Positions 15,334 to 23,023 of a stretch of 35,311 nt of DNA are shown here, piece by piece. Source of the DNA: Candidatus Methanoperedentaceae archaeon HGW-Methanoperedenaceae-1. Lineage in GTDB: Archaea > Halobacteriota > Methanosarcinia > Methanosarcinales > Methanoperedenaceae. Made by a program: the position numbers and the translations under genes. The DNA is taken from assembly GCA_002839545.1 (NCBI GenBank), contig PGYG01000015.1, forward strand, positions 1 to 35,311, read 5' to 3'. The first letter of the stretch is position 1. The number at the start of each line of letters is the position of its first letter. Under the pieces are notes generated by a model. That model was given only the letters and a program-made list of their open reading frames with translations. It was not told the DNA's origin and did not search any database.

Positions 15334-16215
15334 TTAACCCATTAATTTCAGGAAAATCTCCTCAAGGGAGGCTTCTTTTGTTTTAATGTCAATAATACTG
15401 CCGTTGTTCTTTGCAACCCATCCCGTAATCCTGTTAAACTCATCCAGTTCATTTGTGCGTGCAATGTAGTTCCCGTTCACTTTTTCAGCATCAAAACCAA
15501 CTTCCTCTTCAACAGAAAACTCGATGGTATACTCAACCTCACCGCACATTTCCTTAATCTCATCCATCGTCCCGCTTGCGAGCTCCTGCCCCTTGTTTAT
15601 AATCAGCACATGGTCGCACAGGCTTTCGACCTGGTAGAGGTTGTGCGCGCTGAAAACAACAGTCTTCCCCTGTTCCTTAAGCCCTGCCACAAAATCCACG
15701 AGATACTTAGACGTTGTCGGGTCAAGACCTGATGTCATCTCATCCAGTACAAGGTACTCCGGGTCGTTAATCAGCGCCCTTGCAATTGCAACCTTGCGCT
15801 GCATTCCCTTTGACATCTCGCCAAGCCTCTTTGACCCGGCATCGAGCCTCAGTGCAAGAAGAATTTCCTTTATCCTTGCCTGAGCCACCGGCTTTTCCAC
15901 TCCGTAAACCTGTGCAAAAAACATGAGGTAATCGTTTGCAGTCATACCTTCATACAAGGGGCTTTCTTCTGGAAGGAAACCGAGTTTCTGTTTTATTTCC
16001 CGTGCATGCCTGGTAATATCCATTCCCTGGATTGTTATCGTCCCGCGGGTGGGTTTAATCAAACCGCTTAGCATTTTAAGGGTTGTTGTTTTTCCTGCAC
16101 CGTTTGGTCCGACTATCCCGAAAATCTCGCCTTTCCCAATCTCAAAATCAAGGTTTTCAACGGCAGCAAAACCGTCATATTCTTTTCCAAGTCCTTCAAC
16201 CGCAAATTCGCTCAT
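15334..16215 (-). CDS. ABC transporter ATP-binding protein (ABC-2 type exporter)
   Basis: This 293-aa ATPase contains Walker A GPNGAGKTTTLKML (about residue 37), the Q-loop LPEESPLYEGM, the signature LGEMSKGMQRKVAIARAL, Walker B YLVLDEMTSGLDP and the H-loop FSAHNL. It resembles the NatA/CcmA-like family that energises ABC-2 permeases. I start it at ATG 16215 (MSEFAVEGLGKEYDG), not at the 16404 start of the ORF track, which would run antisense into the permease. A C-terminal domain (residues 225-293) ends in EASLEEIFLKLMG, typical of this family. It diverges from its two predicted permease partners across 37 bp. Confidence 0.9.
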   Translation of the reverse strand: MSEFAVEGLGKEYDGFAAVENLDFEIGKGEIFGIVGPNGAGKTTTLKMLSGLIKPTRGTITIQGMDITRHAREIKQKLGFLPEESPLYEGMTANDYLMFFAQVYGVEKPVAQARIKEILLALRLDAGSKRLGEMSKGMQRKVAIARALINDPEYLVLDEMTSGLDPTTSKYLVDFVAGLKEQGKTVVFSAHNLYQVESLCDHVLIINKGQELASGTMDEIKEMCGEVEYTIEFSVEEEVGFDAEKVNGNYIARTNELDEFNRITGWVAKNNGSIIDIKTKEASLEEIFLKLMG

Positions 16216-16252
16216 AGAAACAGTTATAAAATTACTCACTAATATAAATACA

Positions 16253-18007
16253 ATGCGAATACTAACGATTTCCAGGTGGGAACTCAGGAAAGGCGGGACG
16301 GATTTTGATAAAAAAACCATTGCCTTTACTGCTTTTCTCCTGGTTTCAATAGGTATATTATCCTTATTATTAGCCCAGAACGGTCTCCACATAAACGATA
16401 ACATCTACAAAGCTGCGGTCACAGACCCGTATATCGCCTCTGTACTGGAGACAGACGACAGGTTCTACGTGCGTGTGGCTGCGGAGGATGAGGCAAGGTC
16501 TCTTTTTTATTACGAAGGTTATGACCTCCTGATAATCGGGAATGCTGTTACCCATCACAGGAAAGAAAAGTCAATTGCAGCACTTGATGCACTTGACAGG
16601 GCAGTTTTAAGATATGACGAAGCCAGACTGCTTGGCTATAACGATTTGAATAATACCTTCCCTGTATGGATTAATGTGGAGCGGCTTTCAAGAGAGCAGG
16701 TTTTCCAGCAGCCATCGTTACAGAAACTCCCGGAATTTGAAAAAACACCACTTGAGGATGCCGGACAGGCGCCTGTTATGCAAACGCCTGTTCAGGGAAA
16801 AACCGCACAGCCCGCGCGAACCCCGTCATTTACGGAACTTTCTGGCATAAAAAAAGGTCTTCCTATGAAAGAGCAAGACCTTGCAACTCCCTCTCATTTT
16901 AATCCGCCCATACCGTTTAAATCCGTTGTCATGAGTTTCCTTTTCATCTTCCCATTATTCTTTATTGCACAGCTTTATTCATCAAGCATCATGGAAGAGA
17001 GGGTGAAGCGCAAAGGCGAGCTACTGCTTGTTTCCCCGGCAGCGCCCTATGAGATTGTTATCGGGAAACTTCTGCCGTATCTTCTTATCTCAATGCTGTT
17101 AACGGCAGGCATAATAGCATATATCGGCGGCACGGCTTTGATGCTCCATATCCTGCTTCCCGTATCACTGATGTTTCTTTCGACAGCATTCCTTGGTGCG
17201 ATAATCGCGCGCAGTTTCAAGGAACTGACATTTGTCCTGATTTTCCTTTCGGTTATCCTGTCAGGATACATTTTCCTGCCAGCGATGTTTTCAAACATCC
17301 ATGCAATCAGCATCGTTTCCCCGGTAACCCTTGTCGTCAAGCTGCTTGAAAATGAAATGATTACCCTGCATGAGTACCTTTTTTCAACCACCCCGTTTTA
17401 CCTTGTCTCGACACTGGTTTTCATGTTCGGTATTTTCATTTACCGTGAAGAGGATTTATTCACGCAAAAACCCATAAAAAGTAAACTTGCGGATTCACTC
17501 CAGGTATTTATCGGGAAAGTCCCTGCTCCTTTATTCTTTTTAAGCATCGTAATGTTACCAGTCGTATTACTTATCCAGCTAATGTTAATCGTGCTGATGT
17601 TCAATATTCCCCTGCGATACGGTATTGTTGCTTTCATATTTCTTGCAGCCTTTGTGGAAGAAGTCGTAAAATCAGCAGGGATTTACACGGTTTTTTCAAG
17701 GGATTTAAAGGAACTAACCACACGGAATGCCCTGGCTGCCGGGATTTTATCAGGAGCAGGGTTTTTTGCAGGCGAGAAGGTCTTACTGCTTGTTGTCATT
17801 TCAAGTATTGCAGGCTCGGTTTTCGGGTCAGTGATGGGTATCGGTCTTCTGGTATATCCCCTGATGCTGCATGTAACCAGTACCACGGCAGCAGCGCTTG
17901 GAATGAGGTATATGGGAACAGGGAAGTACCTTTTATCCGTGCTAATTGCAACACTGATTCATGCGGCATACAATCTTTATCTTGTAAGGGGGGTTATTTT
18001 TGGGTAA
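16253..18007 (+). CDS. ABC-2 permease fused to a PrsW-like intramembrane protease domain
   Basis: This 584-aa membrane protein starts at ATG 16253 (MRILTISRWELRKGGTDFDKK). Residues 1-430 form an ABC-2 permease: one TM helix, a large extracytoplasmic region with a Pro/Gln-rich linker, and a cluster of TM helices after KRKGELLLVSPA. Residues about 430-584 form a separate multi-span domain with EEVVKS (about 469), GAGFFAGEK (about 500-507), HVTSTTAAALG (about 540) and HAAYNLYL (about 570), the Glu and His pattern of PrsW/CPBP-type glutamic intramembrane proteases. The substrate and protease activity are not known. It overlaps the next permease by 8 bp and pairs with the divergent ATPase. Confidence 0.85.
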   Translation: MRILTISRWELRKGGTDFDKKTIAFTAFLLVSIGILSLLLAQNGLHINDNIYKAAVTDPYIASVLETDDRFYVRVAAEDEARSLFYYEGYDLLIIGNAVTHHRKEKSIAALDALDRAVLRYDEARLLGYNDLNNTFPVWINVERLSREQVFQQPSLQKLPEFEKTPLEDAGQAPVMQTPVQGKTAQPARTPSFTELSGIKKGLPMKEQDLATPSHFNPPIPFKSVVMSFLFIFPLFFIAQLYSSSIMEERVKRKGELLLVSPAAPYEIVIGKLLPYLLISMLLTAGIIAYIGGTALMLHILLPVSLMFLSTAFLGAIIARSFKELTFVLIFLSVILSGYIFLPAMFSNIHAISIVSPVTLVVKLLENEMITLHEYLFSTTPFYLVSTLVFMFGIFIYREEDLFTQKPIKSKLADSLQVFIGKVPAPLFFLSIVMLPVVLLIQLMLIVLMFNIPLRYGIVAFIFLAAFVEEVVKSAGIYTVFSRDLKELTTRNALAAGILSGAGFFAGEKVLLLVVISSIAGSVFGSVMGIGLLVYPLMLHVTSTTAAALGMRYMGTGKYLLSVLIATLIHAAYNLYLVRGVIFG

Positions 18008-19049
18008 CACTTCTATCATAGTACGCAAGGAGGTAAGTTCACTTCTCAACGAGAAGACACTTATTCTTGCAATTATCATCCAGCTTCTGATTGCATCCCT
18101 GTCATCCCTGCTTGTATTGGGTCTTGCATCGTTTTTTGACCCGTCAGCCCTTGGTAAGTATGATACGCCAAATTCGGATATCGGGATTGTCGGGGAAGGG
18201 GAAATAAACAGGTTTATCGAAAAAAGCGATGCACGGGTGTTCCATTATATGGATTTAAGCGTTGCACTGGATGATTTCTATGCTCATAAGATAGATGCAG
18301 TCCTCGTTGTCCCGCAGGTTAAATCAGGTGATGCCGGGATTATACGGTTTACACTGTACCTTCCTGATTCTGATATAAGGGGCACACTTGCAACGTTACA
18401 GCTTAAAGCACCGCTAGAAGCGTATGAAGCGTATGTCCGTGATGTCAGGGGCACGAGAATCGGTTTTGAACCTGTAAGACTGTATGTGGGCGACATGCCG
18501 AAGAAAACGTCCACGTATTTTGAGTTTATTTACGGGGTACTCATACCCCTGCTGGTATTCACGCCGGTTTTTATCTCAGGCGGGCTGATTATTGATATGC
18601 TGACAGAAGAATACGAGCGAAAGACCATGGAACTTTTGATGGTAACGCCTGTGTCTTTTTCTGAAATAGTTAACGGGAAGATGATAACTGCAATAGTTAT
18701 TGTCCCTGCACAGGTTTTGTTGTGGCTTGTGCTTGTTGGGATAAACGGGGTTTCAGTCCATAATACCTGGATAATCCTGTTAATGGTCAGTATAATTGCT
18801 GCCATTATCGTATTAACGGGTGCGATTGTTGCTGTAAGATTCAAAAAACGGGTAATATCGCAGTACCTGTATTCCCAGATCCTGATACTGATGTTTCTTG
18901 TGGCGTACCTGTTTCCTGATTCGCCGTTTAACCTTGCGGCAGGGCTTTCTGCCGGAAGTATCGGGATTAGCTCACTTCTCTATTGCGGCGCGTATGCTGT
19001 GCTTTTGCTTCCGCTGTATGTGTACCTTAAGAAAACCAGCGCATCCTGA
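18000..19049 (+). CDS. ABC-2 type permease
   Basis: This 349-aa protein has one N-terminal TM helix (LILAIIIQLLIASLSSLLVLGLASFF), a soluble stretch of about 130 residues with DIGIVGEGEINRFIEKSDARVFHYMDLS, then six TM helices beginning FIYGVLIPLLVFTPVFISGGLIIDML. The motif EEYERKTMELLMVTPVSFSEIVNGKM is characteristic of ABC-2 permeases (NatB/YhgE-like). The start is TTG at 18000 with GGGGGG before it, overlapping the stop of the fused permease. The two permeases probably form a heterodimer with the divergent ATPase. Confidence 0.88.
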   Translation: MGNTSIIVRKEVSSLLNEKTLILAIIIQLLIASLSSLLVLGLASFFDPSALGKYDTPNSDIGIVGEGEINRFIEKSDARVFHYMDLSVALDDFYAHKIDAVLVVPQVKSGDAGIIRFTLYLPDSDIRGTLATLQLKAPLEAYEAYVRDVRGTRIGFEPVRLYVGDMPKKTSTYFEFIYGVLIPLLVFTPVFISGGLIIDMLTEEYERKTMELLMVTPVSFSEIVNGKMITAIVIVPAQVLLWLVLVGINGVSVHNTWIILLMVSIIAAIIVLTGAIVAVRFKKRVISQYLYSQILILMFLVAYLFPDSPFNLAAGLSAGSIGISSLLYCGAYAVLLLPLYVYLKKTSAS

Positions 19050-19086
19050 TACTGGAATTTATCGGATATGGTGATGCGCCAGACTG

Positions 19087-20052
19087 TTATTCGACCTCGG
19101 TGTACACCACTTTACTGTCCGCAACCTTGTTGTTGAGTACCAGGTCGATGGTAATTGAGTACTTTCCTGTTGGTCTTATCCCGTTTACTTCTGCTGGTAT
19201 GGTGACCCTGATAGGAATGGTATATTTATCACCCGGTTTTAGCTCTGGCGTGTATTTATCAGAGAATGCCATCCGTGCAATATCGCCCATCCACTCGTAT
19301 TTTTTGTTAATAGCGAGGGTATTTATGCCGAATTCCGATATGGTGGTTGACCCTGTGTTCATTACAATTATTTTCCCGTTTACCGTATCGCCTGCCTTGT
19401 ATTTCGGTGCGACCTCAATCTTGTTTATTTTTACATCACTTATCTCTTTTACCTCGATGGAACCGGAGGCGAGCGTTTTGCCCTGGTACTCTGCTTTCCA
19501 TGAATGCTTCCCTGCAGGAAGGGGTTTTGTTGTTACCTGTCCGCAGGGATTGACTTCCTGTGCAGGATTTGAATCTATGGAAACAAATACAGCTTTTACA
19601 CCCATTTTCTTGCTGTTGTAGAGCGTCTGGAACCGCCACTGGCTGCCGGATGCGGCATTGTTTAGTGAAATGCCGTTTATTGAATCAACAACGATTACGG
19701 ATTTTTTTGCCTGGTATGTGTTATCGCCTGATTTTACGTTTAGGATTACAAGGTGTTCTCCCATGCCGAAATTTATTGCACCTGTTGAGTTTTTCCCGTC
19801 TATTATCCACTGGTATTGCGGGGTTTCGATGTTTTTTACGGTTGCAAGTAGTTCAAGTCCGTCCCCGTTCCATATCACGCGGTCGCAGCCTATGGAGACG
19901 TAGGGTTCTTGCGCAGGTGTTATTTCAAGAGGCGGGAGGAGGGAGGGAAGGGCGAGTGCTGATATGAGTGATATGAGGAGGATGAGGATGAAGTAGGTTA
20001 TGGTGGAGTTTTTGAGAGGGTTTTTGGGAAGTTTTAGTGATTTTATGGACAT
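19087..20052 (-). CDS. Membrane-anchored surface protein with CARDB-like domain
   Basis: The protein (321 aa from ATG 20052; 324 aa if ATG 20061 is used) begins with a basic stretch and a hydrophobic segment (ITYFILILLISLISALALPSLLPPL), a signal anchor. The remainder is beta-rich: one domain with DRVIWNGDGLELLATVKNIETPQYQWIIDGKNSTG like a PKD/Ig fold, and a C-terminal domain (residues 210-321) with YKAGDTVNGKIIVMNTGSTTISEFGINTLAINKKYEW and GDKYTIPIRVTIPAEV, resembling CARDB/COG1470-type adhesion or cell-surface domains. No enzyme motif is visible. It ends 37 bp from the convergent permease gene. Confidence 0.65.
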   Translation of the reverse strand: MSIKSLKLPKNPLKNSTITYFILILLISLISALALPSLLPPLEITPAQEPYVSIGCDRVIWNGDGLELLATVKNIETPQYQWIIDGKNSTGAINFGMGEHLVILNVKSGDNTYQAKKSVIVVDSINGISLNNAASGSQWRFQTLYNSKKMGVKAVFVSIDSNPAQEVNPCGQVTTKPLPAGKHSWKAEYQGKTLASGSIEVKEISDVKINKIEVAPKYKAGDTVNGKIIVMNTGSTTISEFGINTLAINKKYEWMGDIARMAFSDKYTPELKPGDKYTIPIRVTIPAEVNGIRPTGKYSITIDLVLNNKVADSKVVYTEVE

Positions 20053-20212
20053 GAGTGGCATCAGTTTTTTTATGTTTCAATTAACTTCCTGTTATGATGG
20101 GGCGCAGGGCACAGATTTGCGTGTGAGGGATATTTTTATTTCAGATACTTACCAGTAACGTCCCTTATATTTAAAAATACAGCCATGCCTGCGCTACAAT
20201 TCCCGCCTGCCA

Positions 20213-20224
20213 GATTATATAAAC
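20213..20224 (+). promoter_or_regulatory. TATA box upstream of the RNA ligase partner gene
   Basis: ATTATATAAACA lies 40-50 bases before ATG 20263, giving a leader of about 15-20 nt. It sits in the 201-bp gap between divergent genes; a second AT-rich stretch (ATATTTAAAAATA, 20167-20180) lies further upstream. Confidence 0.5.
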
Positions 20225-20262
20225 AGAAACATTCTTAACCCGACAAATATAAAGTAGTTAAT

Positions 20263-20961
20263 ATGATTCGCCAGCGTTTCGTCATAGATACCAGCGCCCT
20301 CACAGATACCCAGACCCGCGAGCTTGAAGGAGCCGGAACCCTCTGCATAGCAATGGGTGGCATCCTTGACATCATTGCAGATGCAAGATTAAACCTGGGG
20401 ATAAGCTGTTACATACCTTTTCCCTCTGTGTATAACGAGATGAGGGATTTTGCCAGGAACAATGGCTGTGACGAAGAAACCCTTGCAAAAATAGATACAT
20501 GGCTTGTTAAGAAAACCCCTGACAGGTTCGAGGTGAAAATCCCGTCCAAGATTTTCTATGATTATGTGGACTTCATGCGCGGACGCATCAACAAGGGAAT
20601 GGGCGTTGCAGAAGAAGCAATCTGGGAATCAGCGACAGAATGCCTGTTCCGCACAACCAAAGCCACATCAAAACACCAGATTGAGCCTGAAATCGAGCGT
20701 GAGGTAATTGGTGAAATTATCGGCAAGTTCAGGGACAAGTACAGGAACGCGCTTCGTTATGGGATTCTTGACAGCGCGCCCGACATAGACGTGCTCCTGC
20801 TTGCAAAGGAACTGGATGCGGCAGTTGTAGCCAGCGACATGGGGATACAAAAATGGGCAGAACAGCTCGGTCTTCGTTTCGTGAACGCAAAGTCATTTCC
20901 CGCGATGATAAAAGAATACCTGAAACGGACAAAACCAGGATATACTGGCAGGCTGGAGTAA
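20263..20961 (+). CDS. RNA ligase partner protein (PIN-domain-like)
   Basis: This 232-aa protein matches the archaeal family named RNA ligase partner, whose members sit beside a homodimeric archaeal RNA ligase. The opening [20 protein letters not shown] and the late [20 protein letters not shown] carry the acidic residues of a PIN nuclease fold (D in FVIDTS, and the D in ASDMGI). Between them, [17 protein letters not shown] supplies a third acidic site. Its own enzymatic activity is unknown. No RNA ligase gene is adjacent here; instead it is followed directly by a 99-aa membrane protein, so it is an orphan in this window. Confidence 0.88.
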   Translation: MIRQRFVIDTSALTDTQTRELEGAGTLCIAMGGILDIIADARLNLGISCYIPFPSVYNEMRDFARNNGCDEETLAKIDTWLVKKTPDRFEVKIPSKIFYDYVDFMRGRINKGMGVAEEAIWESATECLFRTTKATSKHQIEPEIEREVIGEIIGKFRDKYRNALRYGILDSAPDIDVLLLAKELDAAVVASDMGIQKWAEQLGLRFVNAKSFPAMIKEYLKRTKPGYTGRLE

Positions 20962-20962
20962 C

Positions 20963-21262
20963 ATGTCAATCTATGTATATATTGCATTGTTCGGTTTTAT
21001 TTCGATTATTTACCTGACCCTGCGGGATATTCGCATATACCACCGCACAAAAATCGAATCATACCGAAAGGGTGCGCTAAAAGGTATGCTGGCAGGTGCG
21101 CTGGCGCTTGTTGGTATGGGCACCACGGCAGGAAACCCGCAGATAGGGCTTACGATACTTCTGGTTGCGATTTATTTTAACGGGAAAGGTGTGCGGGAAA
21201 ACGTATTCAAGGATGCGCCTTTGATTAAGAGACTGCTTGGCGAAACGAATATCGGGAAATGA
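20963..21262 (+). CDS. Small membrane protein, unknown function
   Basis: This 99-aa protein starts one base after the stop of the RNA ligase partner (TAACATG), with GGAG overlapping that stop, so it is translated from the same mRNA. It has an N-terminal TM helix (YVYIALFGFISIIYLTL), a basic region RIYHRTKIESYRKGALKG and a glycine-rich pair of further helices (MLAGALALVGMGTTAG and IGLTILLVAIYFNG). I do not recognise the family. Coupling to a PIN-fold RNA-related protein suggests it could tether that protein to the membrane, as inference only. Confidence 0.7.
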   Translation: MSIYVYIALFGFISIIYLTLRDIRIYHRTKIESYRKGALKGMLAGALALVGMGTTAGNPQIGLTILLVAIYFNGKGVRENVFKDAPLIKRLLGETNIGK

Positions 21263-21327
21263 TTCTCCTGGAAAGAGGCATCCGGTTTTAAAAAACATGG
21301 GGTTAAGTTCATATACCAGATTAATAT

Positions 21328-22047
21328 ATGATTAGCCGCATGATTCAGCCATACGGATTGGAAGAAAATATTGGAATACATGTATTAATCTCAAATGTAT
21401 TCTGGTGGCTATCAATTAGTCTTGTGATTGTAGCTTACAAACATCGGAAGATGTGGAATATAGACAGGGTTACATGGATTTTATTATTCCTGACTTTTTT
21501 ATTTTTCGGAATCCGTGAACTGGGACATTTAAGTAATTCGTTAATAATAGGTTCAATCAGGCATATTTTTGGTATATGGTCTGCAACTTTCATGACTTTT
21601 ACATTCATCAGCCTTTATGAAATACTGTATAAAAGAAAGAAAAGTTCAGGAATAAAAATTCACGTTCCACTTGCACTGGCTTTAATTTTTCCGGTTCTGG
21701 TATTTGTCCTATATTTTTCCGGGATTCAAGAGACAGGTTTGAAAAATACCCTGTCCGGTTTGGAATCACTGGCATGGATATTTGGAAGCATAATAACCAT
21801 TTTCACAACATACAGGCTTGGAACCCATGCAATAGGAGGGTTTGTTAATGTTTTCATGTTTTTCCAGTTCGCAGCCTATTCAGCCCTTTTATGGAAATTA
21901 TTAGGGTTTCTGGGAACAATCGGCTATCCTGCACCCTATTATATCAGGGAGTCCATTGAGACGCTATTTGGTCTATTTGGACTGGTTGCTATTTACCTGC
22001 TTTTAAAAATGTTGAGAGGCTTATCACATAAACTCTCCCGTGATTGA
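21328..22047 (+). CDS. Seven-TM membrane protein, unknown function
   Basis: This 239-aa protein has seven predicted TM segments, including LISNVFWWLSISLVIVAY, VTWILLFLTFLFFGIREL, FGIWSATFMTFTFISLYEI and TLFGLFGLVAIYLLLKML. An in-membrane RELGHL and several aromatic residues are noticeable but do not form a motif I know. The start is ATG 21328 or the in-frame ATG 21340; no clear ribosome site is present, and TTAATATATG suggests a short leader. It is coupled to the Roadblock/LC7 gene that follows, which points to a sensing or regulatory membrane receptor. Confidence 0.75.
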   Translation: MISRMIQPYGLEENIGIHVLISNVFWWLSISLVIVAYKHRKMWNIDRVTWILLFLTFLFFGIRELGHLSNSLIIGSIRHIFGIWSATFMTFTFISLYEILYKRKKSSGIKIHVPLALALIFPVLVFVLYFSGIQETGLKNTLSGLESLAWIFGSIITIFTTYRLGTHAIGGFVNVFMFFQFAAYSALLWKLLGFLGTIGYPAPYYIRESIETLFGLFGLVAIYLLLKMLRGLSHKLSRD

Positions 22048-22048
22048 A

Positions 22049-22414
22049 ATGGTTACAAAATCTGAATTATTTATAAAACTCCTCCAAAAAATGGAAAAAT
22101 CTGTTGAGGATATTTTAATGTCCGCACTGGTTACCCGGGACGGGCTTATTATGGCGTCCACAGAATCAGACAGGGTTAAAAACGAAACTTTAGCTGCATA
22201 CGGCGCAGTTGTCTTTAATCGTGCTGATGAAACCATGCAATTATTTTCGAATGATACTATTAATTTGTTGGTATTTGACGGAAAAGAGAACAGGGTTATG
22301 GCTATCCGTGCCGGGGAGGCAATCCTGATAGTCCTGGCCGGCAAGAATGCACCCGCTGGTCTTTTGCTCCATGAGGTGCAAAACACAGCCGGGAAGTTGG
22401 CAGAACTTATGTGA
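22049..22414 (+). CDS. Roadblock/LC7 domain protein
   Basis: This protein (121 aa from ATG 22049; 124 aa if the overlapping GTG 22040 is used) is a Roadblock/LC7 domain, a small alpha/beta fold that binds Ras-like GTPases or other regulators. The pattern DILMSALVTRDGLIMAS...TLAAYGAVVFNRADETMQ...RVMAIRAGEAILIVLAGKNAPAGLLLHEVQ fits the archaeal members, which often act with small GTPases or serve as dimerising sensors. ATG 22049 follows the stop of the seven-TM gene by one base. No GTPase gene lies nearby in this window. Confidence 0.85.
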   Translation: MVTKSELFIKLLQKMEKSVEDILMSALVTRDGLIMASTESDRVKNETLAAYGAVVFNRADETMQLFSNDTINLLVFDGKENRVMAIRAGEAILIVLAGKNAPAGLLLHEVQNTAGKLAELM

Positions 22415-22484
22415 TTTCCATTTTCTTCAATAATCCCCGCTTCTTATTATTCAATGCAATAAGACCGTGGTATTATTTAGAATA

Positions 22485-22494
22485 AAATTTATAG
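22485..22494 (+). promoter_or_regulatory. TATA-like box of secreted thioredoxin gene
   Basis: AAATTTATAG lies about 25-30 bases before ATG 22517, so the message may be nearly leaderless; there is no Shine-Dalgarno before the start. Confidence 0.45.
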
Positions 22495-22516
22495 CAAAAA
22501 GCCAATCAGTCATGTA

Positions 22517-23023
22517 ATGAGGTTTATTGGAATACTATTATTTATTCTCTTATTTGCACTCCATCCGGCAGGTGCCGCGGAAACACACTGGTATACCTAC
22601 GAGGAAGGCATGATTGCATCAGGCGTAAAAAACATGCCGGTACTTATTGATTTTTATGCTGACTGGTGTTCTCCCTGCGTGGCTATGGAAAAAGGAACAT
22701 ATCCTGATTCGCGCGTGGTTTCAGAACTGTCTGATTTTATTGCCATTAAAGTAGATACCCAAAAAAGAATCGATATTGAAACAAAATACATGATTGAATA
22801 CTATCCAACGATTGTATTTCTAAATCCAAAAGGAAACGAGGTCTCAAGGCATATCGGGTATCTGGGTCCAGACGAAATGGTCGGGGAAATTAAAAAGGCG
22901 CGAAAAGCCCTCAATGAACCCGGAATTCTGGAAAATAAGCCAAAAGAATCGCCTGCATCTGGGATTTTGGCTTTATTGTCTGTTTCACTCCTTTTATCAA
23001 GGCGGAAATGCTCATCGAACTGA
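22517..23023 (+). CDS. Secreted thioredoxin-like protein with C-terminal membrane tail
   Basis: This 168-aa protein has a signal peptide (RFIGILLFILLFALHPAGAAE), a thioredoxin fold with active site DFYADWCSPCVAMEKGTY (WCSPC, about residue 50) and the cis-Pro loop IEYYPTIVFLNPKG. It resembles the C-terminal domain of DsbD and thioredoxin_7-type proteins, so it would handle disulfides outside the membrane. The last 25 residues, SPASGILALLSVSLLLSRRK, form a short hydrophobic stretch followed by basic residues, reminiscent of PGF-CTERM-like archaeosortase signals though the PGF triad is not present. Its 3' end overlaps the convergent thiI gene by 12 bp. Confidence 0.85.
   Translation: MRFIGILLFILLFALHPAGAAETHWYTYEEGMIASGVKNMPVLIDFYADWCSPCVAMEKGTYPDSRVVSELSDFIAIKVDTQKRIDIETKYMIEYYPTIVFLNPKGNEVSRHIGYLGPDEMVGEIKKARKALNEPGILENKPKESPASGILALLSVSLLLSRRKCSSN

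Noticed and set aside
16049-16252. Upstream extension of the permease ORF from 16049
   Set aside because: The extra 68 codons overlap the divergent ATPase gene antisense; ATG 16253 begins a normal permease N-terminus.
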